A stretch of DNA of 64,000 nucleotides from Paragordius varius. Lineage: Eukaryota; Nematomorpha. The stretch spans positions 10,664,001 to 10,728,000 of the forward strand of contig OZ176052.1 of assembly GCA_964247055.1 (NCBI GenBank). The letters are read 5' to 3'. Every line of letters begins with the position of its first letter. Position 1 is the stretch's first letter. This document shows, piece by piece, positions 1 through 13,200 of the stretch. A program made the translations under genes and the position numbers. The notes beneath the pieces were generated by a model that saw nothing but the letters and a program-made list of their open reading frames with translations, was not told the DNA's origin and made no database searches.

Positions 1-3000
1 CGACAATTAAAGCGGTTGAAGCCACAACTAAAGCAGCTGATGCTCCAATCACAGATAACATAAAGTTCCGTTGCTATAAGAAAAAATAAAATGCTTTGGA
101 TTAAAAATATACGACAAAGCTTAAAAATAAAGAGTTACATTGATATTTTTTACAAAATCTTCATATGAAATTTATTATTAAGAGTGTTACCATTTCACAA
201 CTCTATTTCCTATTTTACGGCCCACGATAGGTTATATTCAAAAACTCATGGTTTAAAAATAATGGTTGTCTTTTTTTGTCTAATTTTCATTTTCACTGTA
301 AAATTTAGTTTTGTGATTTTATATAATAATAAAAAATACCGCTAATTCGTATTCCATTTTCGAGACAATCTCATCCCTAAATATGTAAAAGGGAATATAT
401 ATGTAAAATTGTTCGGTGTTTAATAGAAAAAAAATAATTAGGTGTATATTTTCATATATGTTCTCTAAACTAACCGATAAATGTTATATCATTTTAAGAT
501 AAGACATTTATAATTTGGTAACTTCTGATAAAAATTAATTCTAAAAATTAACAAATTAAAAATCATCAAACTTTAAACAAATTATTCAATATAAAACCAA
601 AGTCTAATTGATAAGCTTAATCTCTATGGCATTTTAATTGTGATATCATGTTTTATACTTTTAATATATTTTTCATAAATACATTTTAAAAAACGCAATC
701 AGCCTTTATTCCCTTTTAACTGCGCAAAATATAAAATCATATTTTCAGGTTAGTTGTTTTATAGAAGTCCGCACAAATTAGAGGTGCCTATTTTCAATTT
801 ATTTATCATTCTCCTTAATTTAAAATTGGAAAAATGGTAAAATAGTTACAATGATGAAGCCTTTTGTGGAACTCGCTCGCCTCTAACTCTTGTTTTATAC
901 CATCGGGATGCGAACGACATCAACTCATTGGCCGTGCAATTATCTGGTTGATTGTATAGATACATTTTGGATTTACGGAAGCTAATATAAAATATATTTT
1001 CAGTTAAGAATTGAAAAAATATATACATATATTGTAAAAAACAAGTACCTTTTTTTGTAATAAAATTGATTCTTTAAACATTATAAAAAAAGTAAACGCC
1101 TTTTTTTGTAAAATTTAAAAAAAATTCATGGGCAAAAACCAATGATTATTTTAATACTATATTCGAAAATTAATAAATTTTAATCCTAATATTAATTATA
1201 TCCGTATCAAACCATATCGTATATTTTAACAAAATCCAAGTCAAAAAATAAAATACGATAAATTTCGAAAAAATTAATTGTTACCGTAAAAAATGAGTAT
1301 TAAGAAAAATCATAATATTTACAAAATAAAAGCTGGAAATTCATGAATTCCGAATCGGTGCTCCAGTTCATCCGAGGCATCCACATCCACTTTACCAATA
1401 TTCATTTTACTGTTCAATCTAAGCGATACAGTAAAAAATGAAATTATGCAGATATCAAACTTAAAGACAAAAAATATTTTTTATAATAGACGCCCAAAGT
1501 TTTTTCAATTATAAAATATTATATAATTAATTATGTTATTAATTTACATGTCAATTTCATATTTTGCACTTTAAAACAATAAGTTATATTTAAATAAATC
1601 AGCACAACACTTCCTTTTCAACTTTTTTTGTCTTAGTTTACCTTTTGGTTTTATATGCCAGCGCTCAATTTGTAAATAAACAACAGTTTTAAAAGTTTTT
1701 TCAGTTGAAATTTAATTAAACATTCTTTTCATATATATATAAAGAAGCTTATATTTTTTACAATTTGCCACGAGTCTAAAATTGGGACAGCTTTAAAACG
1801 CAATTATAACGAACAGCTGATATTAAAAAAATATATTATGTTGCTGGTAAAATATAGCCTGAAAACTTTTCAAATTAATTATTTGCATTTTTAACCATAA
1901 TATACATTTATTTGCGTTGCATTAGCGATTTAAAAAAAAATTTAGTAAGAAAATGGCGGCAAAAAAATTCGAAATGAGGATTTTTTTAAAAAAATTTTAA
2001 AAGTTTATTGTATAAATGCGCCTAAAAGGTTAAAGAAGCATATTTTTAAATTCGGCTTAATAACTTAAATGCTTTTTAAGATATTCAAATTACAAATCGT
2101 TGGTATATAAATCTCCCCAAAAGGTATTGGAGACTTAAAAACTTTTAGCAATCTTTTCAAAAAATTATTGTATTTATGTTGTCTGTGAAATTTGAATTTT
2201 TACTCTAATTATCTAATATCTTACACATAAAAAGTATAAGTTATACTGAAAAGCAGTTTGTTTTAATTCATAAAAAATCAGAAAAACACATTTTCTTTAA
2301 ACGCAAAAAGTATTATACTTGGATGCAACCAATTCCCAAGTGGGCATAATCTCGGCCGTTTCATTACTCGAAGGTTCATAGCTGAAAATAGAATATTAAT
2401 CAATAATCAATTAATATTCATTTTTTTGAGATATCATTAAGAATAACTTAATATTGCATAGACAAGTACAAAACATAAATTTTTCTAGCTTGATGTGATA
2501 AATTCTGAGACCCTTAAAACAAAATTATTAAACAGAGTCAAATTTTAGATCAAGAAAATCGTATGGAAATTTCCAAAATAAATAAAATCGGACGAAATTA
2601 TATATAATCGCAAAAACAAGACTTACAATAGCACAAACCAATCCCCGGACGCTCCACCATGGGCAACTTGGGTAACTTTATCAAAATTTTCATCGTCCAA
2701 CTCTTTAACAACACTGTTTTTGTGGGATAATAACCATTTAAGTACGGCTTCGTCGTCCCAATCACCTAAAAAAATTGATTCCTTCTTTATTCTTATAGTT
2801 TGTTTAATAATTTGACCATTCTTATCATAAATTTTTGTCTGATACATGATTATTTTTTAAAATAATCTTTAAAACCAAAGAATAAAATAAGATAATAAGA
2901 AAGGATAAAATGGTATCTATACCATCATATAAAATGGGAATTTCTTTCCTCCAGAATATCAGGGCTGGGAAGGATGTAACGCCATGTTCCCTCGCTTCTG

Positions 3001-6000
3001 CAATATTATTTACTTTTATCATTTCAATCCCATATCGACCAGCATCATCATCAATGTTTTCTAACTCATCTAAAACTTCGTCGCATTTGTGACAATTTTT
3101 GGTATCTATAAATAATATTTTGTAATATATTGTAAAAGACAAATATTTTTTTCTAAAAGACAACCATATTTTAAAACCTTTTTATTTTTTACCTATCTTT
3201 TTGGGTCGCAAAATGAAAAGAAGAGATGTGTTTGGTAACATATTCATATACATATTTCAAAATGTAATTATATAGTTATGTGAAAAATATCAAGGTTTAA
3301 AAGAGTATGGTGGTTTTTTTGTGAAATTGTCTTTTAGTTATCCCTTTGTCCGTATTATAAAGATTTACCGTTATGATATCAATAAAAAGATTCCACAACT
3401 AATTCTAATGAATGATGGAAAAAATATTGATGATAAATTTTGTCATCCAACGAAAATTTTTAAATGCATTGTAAATTATTTTTACTGATAATCTTAGGAG
3501 ATGAAACTGTATATAGTAAGAAACTCTTTTTTATTTAATAAATTCTTAGTTGTTGGATAAAAATACTGCAATCAAAATAACATCTAATTTTCGGTGAACG
3601 TTTTATCGGTCTAATAATTCAATTAAAGAAGAGCTGTTTAGTTTAATTGCAAAGTTAATTTCTGATTTACATATTTAAAGTAGTTAACACAGTATAAAAA
3701 ATCTACCAACCATATTTTTATTATGATTTATATTTTATCGCTCTTGGATTTCCGATTAAATTACTCTCAATACTTGATACAGAATAAAGAATAAAAAACA
3801 AATTCTAATCCTTCGACATGTAAACAAACGTATTAAAAAAATATATGTTAACCATGATTTAAAAAAATGGATTATATCTGTGTTCAACAAAACCATCTTT
3901 TGCTTGAATAATTACAAAATAATTATAATGAAAAAGATTATTTTGTAAGGAGACAAGGAGAGATTTGGCTGGTATTTACTAATGTTTAAATAGAAAGGCG
4001 AATTACATTCATAAATTATGATGTCTTACCCTATTGCGTTTTTTACATTTGACAGATCACAAAATCGTCTTATATAAAAATATCCTGATAAAATTTATAT
4101 ATTCTGATAGAATGCTTCAGGATACCCACAGAGCTTTTGGTTTTTGGCACTTACGAGCTTCTTACGAAAGTTCAAATTTAGTAGTAAATAAATTATTGAA
4201 TGAATTCTGAATGCTTCGTTTCAAAAATATTTTTAATAACTATGCCCTAAATTAACTATATTTAAAAAGGAAAACAATGTTTACATTAAAATAAAAAATG
4301 GTTATTTATGAAAAATGCTAGTAGGGTAAAGGAAGCATGGTGAAAACGTTCTTTAATATATTTAAGATAAATTACAGTAAAAGTTGAAAATATACGGACA
4401 AACGTAAAAATATAAAGACAAAATTTTTTTTCAAAAGCATACATTTTAAACCTTAATTTATCGTATAAAAATCATTTAAATACAATCAAAATACAGAATT
4501 GACTGTGTTAACGATTTACATCTCTATTGCATGGTATGCAGTTTACAACAATCAGTTATTTTAATAAATAAAGATCTGAAAAGTATGGTTTTGTCTTTAA
4601 AAAAATATTTGTCTTTATATTTTTACGTTTTGTCCGTATAATTTCAATTTGTACTATAAGAATTTTTACTATATAATTTGATAAGGCAGAACATTTCTAT
4701 CCTCAGAATTTCGATCAAAAGATTTGTGTCTACTATAAAATTGTATGTGAAAACCCAATTTGTATTAAATTTAAATTTGAAGTCGAAATTCCGAGTTGAA
4801 ATAAACGTTCATGATCATCATTAAATTCTTTTGTAATATCTTAAATTGTTACAACGATTCCACCCCGCTTAAAAATAAATTTTTCTCCTGTCGTAATCTG
4901 GCATACATTGTTATTGCGCAATCTCAGGAATTTTAAGTTTATTTTAAAAAAACTAGACCATTTTGCATCAAAAATTTGAGATTTTAGGAGTCCACATCTA
5001 AAAATTAAAATTACGAATTAAACATTGAATTTTATTATTTTTTAAAGTTTAATATTATACAACCTTCACAAAATTAATTTTCAAATTTTAAAGATCGAAT
5101 GTATAAACACTAAACATCAAATTTGGACTTTTTTAACCGTTGTTTGTAGAAACTTCAATTTTACTTTATTTGAAATCAAATAACGAAAAATGGTCGTTTT
5201 TATAGTTTTTTAAAAGAAATCGATCCTAATTTAACGTTCGTAAATTTTTTACAGTTAAAAGTTATAAAGATAGAGCCAATTATTTTATATCATTTGAAAT
5301 ATCGCAAAATATCGAAGTGTATTGAGTTATGTGGATTAAAATGGTTTGAATTATATGATAATGTGAAAATTAGGATCTTAGTATAAATAAATTTTTCTAA
5401 ACCGATAAAATTACAATCAAGCTTTTATATAAATGTTAATTTTTTCATGTACCTTTTAGAAATTTTAAAAACTTAAGTGCATTCATTTTCCGATGGTAAC
5501 ACAAAAAATATTGAATAATGGAAAAAACCTGAATGTCAAAAAATTCTCTAGCTCAATATTTGCCAATCCTATTTGATATTTTGTGGTGCAAAATTGGTAT
5601 GTCTCATCAACAAAAAGAAGAGACTGCTGATTTTTTGCACTAAAAACGCAGATGTAAAAATGTTTTAAAAAATCGGTACATGTTCGTATGCTATTTAACG
5701 GTTCTTAGGACCGCCTTAAATTAATTTCTATTTCTAGCAACTGGTCTTTTCAATTCTGTTGCTTTCGGAAAATTTGAGTCATAAACAAAAAGTTCATAAC
5801 ATTGAAAGATTTATTTATCATTATAATAAGATTTTATTATGCTCATAAAAGATGACAAGCCTCTAATTAAAATTTAGAATTTCCAAATTCCTAGGAGCTA
5901 TAAAATTATTAGCGTTTCCTTTCTCTACTTTATAAATAACCTTGTAATTAAATTAACATTTAAATCAATTCTTTTGATCCAATTATTTTAATATCCATTC

Positions 6001-6856
6001 ATTCTCTGGTAAAAAAACCACATCAAATAAATAAATTGTGTGGAAGCAATTCATATTTTTTTTTAAAAATAAATATATTAATTCATAAAAATAATTATTT
6101 GATTAAAAAATTACCAGTCGTGAAACGGTAATCGAAAAATTAATAATGATTATGAAAAAAATACCAGAAATATTGATTTAAAAAAATGCGTTCTGGCTAT
6201 ATCCATATTTTATTACAAGAAAGGGTTATGATATGTAAATATATCCAAAATAGGTAATTTTTTCATATAATTTTTTGAAATTTTTAATCAATCTCTCAAA
6301 CATCAAATATGGGGAAATTTTTACGATTAATAATACGTTAAAATAGAGGCACCGGCGCAAGAAACATTCAAAGAAATACAATATAAATATCTAGGTTTAC
6401 ATAAAAATAATTTTGATTCATGCCCTATTAATTCTAGCGCCAAACTAAAAAAACCTTGCTCCAACTTCGTTCAAAAAGGCATGTGAATAATAATCATGAA
6501 TGAATAGCAAGCAGATTTTGATTTGCATTTATTTATCAAAAACACTCCAATATTCAAAAAATTAAAAATTATCAATTTCTCCAGTACAAAGCATATAAAT
6601 TCCCTAATAGGGGCTGAAGTAATGATTACAAAAATTTAAAAATAGAGCACAATATATACATAGAATATGAAATCTTACAGAAAATGACAGCAACATAATC
6701 TTTTTGGTCAACCATGTTCTCGAACGATTCTCGCGACAAATCTTCGATCACTTCCTCATCCCCTTCGTCACCCGACACTGCGTATTTCGGAATGATTTGA
6801 AAAACAGTCCATATAGTTATGACAGCCAAAGCCGTTGGAGTAGAACAAAATTTCAT
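1..6856 (-). CDS. Membrane-anchored protein with two thioredoxin-like domains (8 exons, 3' end outside window)
   Basis: Exons on the minus strand: 6679-6856, 2923-3105, 2627-2765, 2319-2381, 1323-1418, 850-981, 340-376 and 1-73. Every junction is GT-AG and all phases agree. The start ATG at 6856 opens a signal peptide (MKFCSTPTALAVITIWTVF), then an acidic linker. Thioredoxin-like domain 1 carries a CxxC motif (YTKNCHKC), the ENIDDD stretch and the FPAL cis-proline region. Domain 2 (WELVASKLNSKMNIGKVD, then HEFPAFIFFR) has no CxxC. The last exon is a hydrophobic transmembrane segment (NFMLSVIGASAALVV), so this looks like an ER-luminal, TMX-like, single-pass protein. The ENIDDD phrase resembles the multi-thioredoxin protein l(2)01289 of arthropods, from memory. 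Redox activity in the ER is inferred. Intron 1 (3106-6678) is 3.6 kb and full of repeats; the next ones are 157, 245, 900, 341, 473 and 266 bp. The cytosolic tail lies beyond position 1. Confidence 0.85.
1630..2132. mobile_element. MITE family 3 copy, in the intron between the last two large thioredoxin-gene exon groups
   Basis: GAACAGCTGATATTAAAAAA, GCGTTGCATTAGCGATTTAA, AAAATGGCGGCAAAAAAATT; right end AAATCTCCCCAAAAGGTATT. Confidence 0.75.
4374..4668. mobile_element. MITE with TACGGACAAACG inverted ends, in thioredoxin-gene intron 1
   Basis: Left arm AATATACGGACAAACGTAAA, AATATAAAGACAAAATTTTT; right arm AAAAATATTTGTCTTTATAT, TTTTACGTTTTGTCCGTATA. About 295 bp. A weaker copy lies at about 3120-3375. 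Confidence 0.7.
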
Positions 6857-8181
6857 GATATTATGATATAATTAATCAATTGATTAAATTTGATTTGCCA
6901 CAAAAAAGTTTAATATGCAGAAATGAAAACTATTAATAACTAATGTAAGGAGAAAAATTTCGAAGAAAAGCAAACGATATCGATTTAATCGAATCGGACC
7001 AAACTTATCTCGTTTAACCAATGATGATGGAATGATTGCGTGTTAAATGTTGTGGACTTTGTTGAATATATGTCGATTAATTAAATATAAATTTAATTTT
7101 TCTGTGTAAATAGATGTATGTTGTGTTTTGTTGGTGAGCCTTCTTTCTCCGAAGGCTAATCTTTTGCAAAAATGTAATGAATGATTTTTTTGTTACTTAT
7201 ATAATCTCTTTTTTAAACGTGTATATAATATATGATATGTGAAATATATCACAACTAAACTACAACTAACTACTAACCGATCAAAATTATTGATTTATTT
7301 ATTTGCTCGTTTTTCGTTCCGTTTCGTTAGAGATATCAAATTTTAATCTTATTTTTTATCGTTCATGGTTTTTCTTTTTGGAAAAGCGATGCCATATAAA
7401 GTTCACACGAAGTAATTTGATGATACGACTAATTTTCTAAAAAAATCTTTTTACGGGCTAGTTTTCTAAGAATTTTGTCGCAAATTGAATTATATTTATT
7501 ATGTATTTACCAGTTTTTTAATATATTTTTTTAGTATTTGGATTAAGAGTGTATATTTATCATCAGGATAGAATGTAAATTAATATATGTGGTAAAATAT
7601 TATTCGGAAAAAAACATCTTTTTTCAATTTGTAACACGCACACTAAATATTTGGATGCAATTATGTTAATGAATTTTTAAGATACATATTACACAAAAAT
7701 AAACCGAAAAATATTGAAATCAATAAATTTTTATTGTTTATAATATAATAATAACATTTATTAGAAAATTTTTTTCGAAATATCATTTAAAATACTAAGA
7801 AATAAGTTTTAATCAATATATGATTGGTTTATATCCAAGTTTTGATTATAGATATATTATTGTATTTGTGGGTTTAAATTGAATTGATTAGTATTATAAG
7901 TTAATTGTAGGTTAATATTCTATAAAAAAATTTTTTTTGGAAAGATATGAAAAAAATACACAAAGTAATGATACCTTTTAGCAGAAGCTTACGAAAATAT
8001 TTGTCCACAACTGTATTATTTTATATAATGCGTTTTCTTTGCATGTGTTTTACAAACAAAATAATTTCATATTGTCTTTTATTAAACGTTAAGCGTTAAT
8101 GTGGATGGTTTTTTGTCATTTATATTATATTCGCGCGGTTTCCTTTTTTAAAACACATATTTACGCCTTGAATGAAAAGTA

Positions 8182-8613
8182 GAGCCATGTGAATAGGCCA
8201 GGAAACATGAATTTCGGTAAATGAGCCGGATCAAGTAGCCGAAATGGCTCAATTGTTGTCAAAAGGTAAGATAAGAAAAATTTAAGGCAAAATTTTTTAG
8301 ATCGATAATTTTGTACAACCTTTATATCTTTAAAAGAAAATAAGAATTATGGTGATTTAGAATATTATATAAGCCTAAGGCGTGATGGTATAATAGGTAG
8401 GGCGTCGGACTCTTACACTCCGTGCCAGAGTTTGAACCCTAAAACTACGCAATTTTTCCATTATCACTGTCAGCCCTGGGCTGGCGAATGTTAAAGCCTT
8501 CACATGTCCGGATACAATTTAAGTCCTTACCCTTCAATAAAAAAAGGGTAAAAGAGACTCTTAAACTGTATATTTATAATGTTATATAATAATCCGTCTT
8601 ATTCACATGGCTC
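8182..8613. repeat. Element with 16-bp inverted ends, containing the SINE
   Basis: GAGCCATGTGAATAGG at 8182 and CTTATTCACATGGCTC ending at 8613 are inverted copies. The SINE lies inside. Class unknown. Confidence 0.4.
8377..8560 (+). repeat. tRNA-derived SINE
   Basis: The head is tRNA-like: GGCGTGATGGTATAATAGGT (A-box region) and AGAGTTTGAACCCT (B box, 8428-8440), closing with AACTACGC. Next comes a non-tRNA body (CTGTCAGCCCTGGGCTGGCG, then AATGTTAAAGCCTTCACATG) and a short A-rich 3' tail. Two shorter copies (33835 and 47669) show this is a dispersed family, not a single tRNA gene. Confidence 0.7.
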
Positions 8614-10235
8614 ATTCACATGGGCATATTTTGATCTGTCCAAGAGCTTATGAACAAATGTATGAAAAATAATATTATGTTATCTTATTTTAGGGTATTT
8701 TTGCTTAAACTATTCACATATTCGGACTTGCTAATGGTAAGCTAAATTATTGTTAATTTTGTACACCCGGAAACCTATTATCATTCAAAATTTATTATTA
8801 TTATATTTATTTCTTTATTGTAATAAATACCGATTCATCGATGTTTCATAGACATTTTTTTGGGTCGAAGCAAGTAACGACAATCGAAGAAATGATGTGT
8901 TGGTTTTCTTGTATTTTAAGATTTTTTGGTTCACTTGCTGCCTTAAATAGTGGTTTGTCTCAAATAGCACTTAATCTTTATTTGCAAAAGCAAGATGGAT
9001 TCTTAGTTTTTTAAAAAGTTTCCGAGCAAAAAAAAGCATTGTATCGCCGACAAGGACCCGTAGTTTTTTACTGTATAATCGCCTGCAAAAATTTAATTAT
9101 CTACATATAGGTGATTTGACCGGTAAGATATTATATCCGGTTTAACCGCCTATAAATGCAGTTGTTAATGGTCATCAGCAATCATCTTTGTCAAAAATGC
9201 AAAATTGTAACCACAGAAAAATACGCTAACCGTATGATTTTAAAAGTTTTAACAATATCAATTACATATACAAAATTACAAAATGATATTTTACCTTTAT
9301 ATTTTTACCTTTGGTATCCACCAAAAAATTCGGCTCCGTCTTTTAGTGCGGGCAACAAAGTATATTATCGAATACTTGTCTGTTAAATATAAATACAAAT
9401 ATATGAAATGGGGAGAATCATAATGGGACTTAAATAATACTTAATAATGCGGTGTGATCCGCAATATGTACCTCTAATATAATTTTACATGATAAATTGT
9501 AAATATTTTTCCAAATGTGGCCAGAAACCACTAATTTAGAATATGATATTTATTTGAATCAACGGGATTAAAATTGGTTTTTAAGTGGTTATTTATATAA
9601 AAAATCTCAACCTAAAAAATTTTAAAACAATCGGAAAAAATTAATATTTTACTGAAAAATATATTAAGCCATAAACTCTTTTAATCTGTACAGTTTTATG
9701 TCGTTAACGAATCAGGGCTAACAAGAGATAAATTTAATTATATATAATTGAGAGTTAATGGAAAAATAGTTTCACCTCGCTGGTTGTTTTAATCAATTTT
9801 TATCATTAAATAAATTATCAATTATATATCTTTTTATTTTCTTTTTCATTGTTCATCGTGTGTTTTCTTACAGTTAATGTTCATAATTTATATAACAATA
9901 GATGTTTTTATTAGGATGATATTCATATTTCAACAAATTCTAAAAAATTGTTTTTGTTAAAAACAAACCACTGGTTATATCATATAATACTATCTAGCAA
10001 CCAAACAAATTGTAAAAAATATGCATTGATATATTCAAAAGAAAGATTTTATCTGTTCCAAAAAAATATGAATCCTAATTCTCTAAGGGGAAAAAAATAT
10101 CTTTTTGAATCCAATATACATAATAAATAACATTTATAAGTGTATCACAAAGGTACAATAGGTTAAAAATATTGTTTATGTTTGCAATTAATTATTATAA
10201 CAAATTTTTTCAGCTCTCAGCATTTTTATACAAAA

Positions 10236-13200
10236 ATGTTTTATGATTATCCTGGTCAAACTTCTGCATTCGGCATGATTTACAGGTTTTAATTTCTTTA
10301 TATAAAAATATTATTTCATCAAGCTTAAGCCTAAAATACATATCATGGTTAAATCATTTTTAATTTAAAATATATATACATTTAGAAATGTCGGAAAATC
10401 CGGGCTTCGTGTCTCATGCTTAGGATTAGGTAAGTTACTTTATTTTAACACATTTAGGTACTTGGATAACTTTTGCCAATCAAATCAGTGACCAGGTTAA
10501 AACATATTTGTACGTGTTTGTCAATAATTCAAATTTTATTTTAAAGCAGGGGTGTCCGATATGCACGTGGGCTGCATCAGCCCGCGAAAATTTTGAAAAA
10601 GAACCAAATACCTATGAAATTCCATAATTTGCTAAAATATTTATTAGTTTTCAATAAAATTTCTATAGTTTTTCTAAATTATGGCAACAAACTAGCAAAT
10701 ATTCCTTGAAATGTATAATAATTTTATTGTCGCACTATATTAAACATATTGCCCATATTTTTCTAAATGAGGCCCGCTAGTTTTGACTACAAGATTCAAG
10801 GCACGAAGTAATTTGTGTTGGGGACCCCTGTTTTAAAGCCTATGTTAATATAAAATATTTTTTTAAAATAAATAAATAATTGTAGCATAAAAAAACTATT
10901 TTTTGGATTCTAAATTTCGTCAGACTCTTAATTAAACTAGGAAGCCGAAAATATTGTTAGAGTCGCGTATGATAATGGGATCAATTTTTTCGATACAAGT
11001 GAATCGTACGCTGGAAACAAGTTTATATCTGATGCTTATATTTTATTAATAGATATAACAAAACAAAATTAATTATTTGTTTATGAAATAGGCACAATTA
11101 CTAAATTTCTGCTTCAGAATTAAATCGATAACATTAATTTATATTTATTTTCAAATACGTGCCAATGAAAATATGTTCAGAGTTGACTGATTATTTTTTA
11201 ACTGTCGACCGGTCAGACCCATCTTTATTTGCAACCATTTTAAAGATAATTGGCAATAAAAAGTCCTTTAAACCGTGACCGTGCCGATTATACACTAAAT
11301 GGTGTAGTGAGAATTCGAATAATAAATGAGGCCCATTTTAACTGCTATTTTTACGGTTAAAAATTTTAAAATTATAAAATTATTTATATTTGGGGAGGAT
11401 GGTAGTATCTAAATCGATTGCCTTATATTATACCATAAATGGTTTTCACTTTTTGAAATATATAGATGAAAAAAATGTTTAATTTATACATTCTTATTTT
11501 AGAGCGGAAATTTTGCTTGGATCCATCTTGCGGAAAATGCATTGGAGGTCATTTCTTATTTTATATGTTTCATTTTCCTACTGTTAGGTATCAAATTTAA
11601 AAAATTAATATGTTGCCTTTAAAAATGTTTTGTAGAAGGTCTTCATATGTCATTTCCACGAAGATTCACGTAAGTGGAAAGTAATTAAAGTTTTTTTTTC
11701 ATTACAAAACTCTAAAATATAATAAATCCTTCCTAACACCTACTTAGTATTAACATTTTTTTTGTTGTATCTAGACTTGAGAATGAGAAAGGACTTTCTC
11801 GCAAACATATTATTGAAGGTAAAACTTCATTTTTTGTGTGACAAATTTTTATAAAGATATATTTTTTTGAAAAGTAACATATTTTAGGTATCAAGGCATC
11901 CCTGATTCGCCTACAATTAGATTATGTCGATATAATATTTGCTAAAAAATATGAAGCCAATGTTAGTATGGAAGGTATAGTTTAGTTTTTAAATAACTCA
12001 GAATAAAACTTTCTAAATGAATTTTATAATAATGATAGAAATCGTTAGGGCTTTCACTCATGTCATTAATCAAGGATGGGCCTTGTATTGGGGCACTTGT
12101 AAATGGAATGCCGCTGAAATTATGGTATTTCTTTTTTTTAATTATAAAGTAAATATTGAAATACGGACAGAAGTAATAATATAAAGACAAATATTTTTTT
12201 TCAAAAGACCTATGTACTTTTTTATAACTTAACTCATTGTTTTTAAATTTCAGAGGGTGAAATAGGTATGTGTATTGATAAATTACCTATTTTACAATGG
12301 TAATTGTCTAATTATATAGAATTAAGGATTAAGAAGGTATGGCTGCTTTAGAAAAAATATATTAAATTGTCTTTGTATTGTATTATGTCTGTATAATTTC
12401 AATTTTTACCGTATAATATGGGCTTATTTTAAAATTTAAAATCGTTCCCACAAAATTTTACTAACTAGTTTTTTTTATTTAATATTATAGGAGGCATATG
12501 CATTAGCTCGCCAATTTAACTTAATACCACCCATTACAGATATTTCGGAATACAATTTTTTAAACCGCGAAAAAATGGAAACTTCGCTCGAGGACTTATA
12601 CATGAATATTGGTAATTAGCTAAATAGGAATGTAATTTTAAAAAATAAACTCATTTTATAGGTCCAACAAGAAATTTTTTATTTTAAAGGCCTAAAAATT
12701 AATTATTAGTCTAAAAACTTAATGAGATAAAATAAAGATTGTCTATATATCTCTCAAATAAAATTAGATACAAATATTTTTAGGTTATGGTGGTATAGGT
12801 TGTTCCTCACTATACAGTGGAATCTTTTCCGGGAAATATGTAAGAGGCATACCCGAATCCATCTGTCGAGCCAAATTAAATGTATGACATTTTCCTTGGA
12901 TGTAATATTTTAACTAAACCAAATAGCTAATTATTTAATTTAATATTGCTTTTAGAATTGCAAAAAACTCAAAGATAAAATATTGGATTCAAGGTTCCAA
13001 CAAATCCTGAATCCAGCATTGGAAAAAATGAATGCACTGGCACAAGAATGTAACTGTACATCAGCTCAATTGGCAATTGGTTTTTAGTCATTTTTTTCAA
13101 TATGATTAAACACATTTTTGGCTAAATAATTCAAGCTAAATCATTAAATTATAATTGAAATTAAATTTTTTCGTTATTTTATCAGTAAAAAACGGTTGAA

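Larger units (their letters stand above)
6857..10235. other. Intergenic, no gene seen
   Basis: 5' flank of the thioredoxin gene and of Kv-beta. Apart from the 8182-8613 element and its SINE I see only A/T-rich DNA. An open plus frame at 9156-9386 has no coding character. Confidence 0.5.

Noticed and set aside
8377-8450. Genuine tRNA gene
   Set aside because: The head resembles a tRNA, but the B box is imperfect, the acceptor stem is poor, and the sequence continues into a repeated SINE body with other copies in the window.
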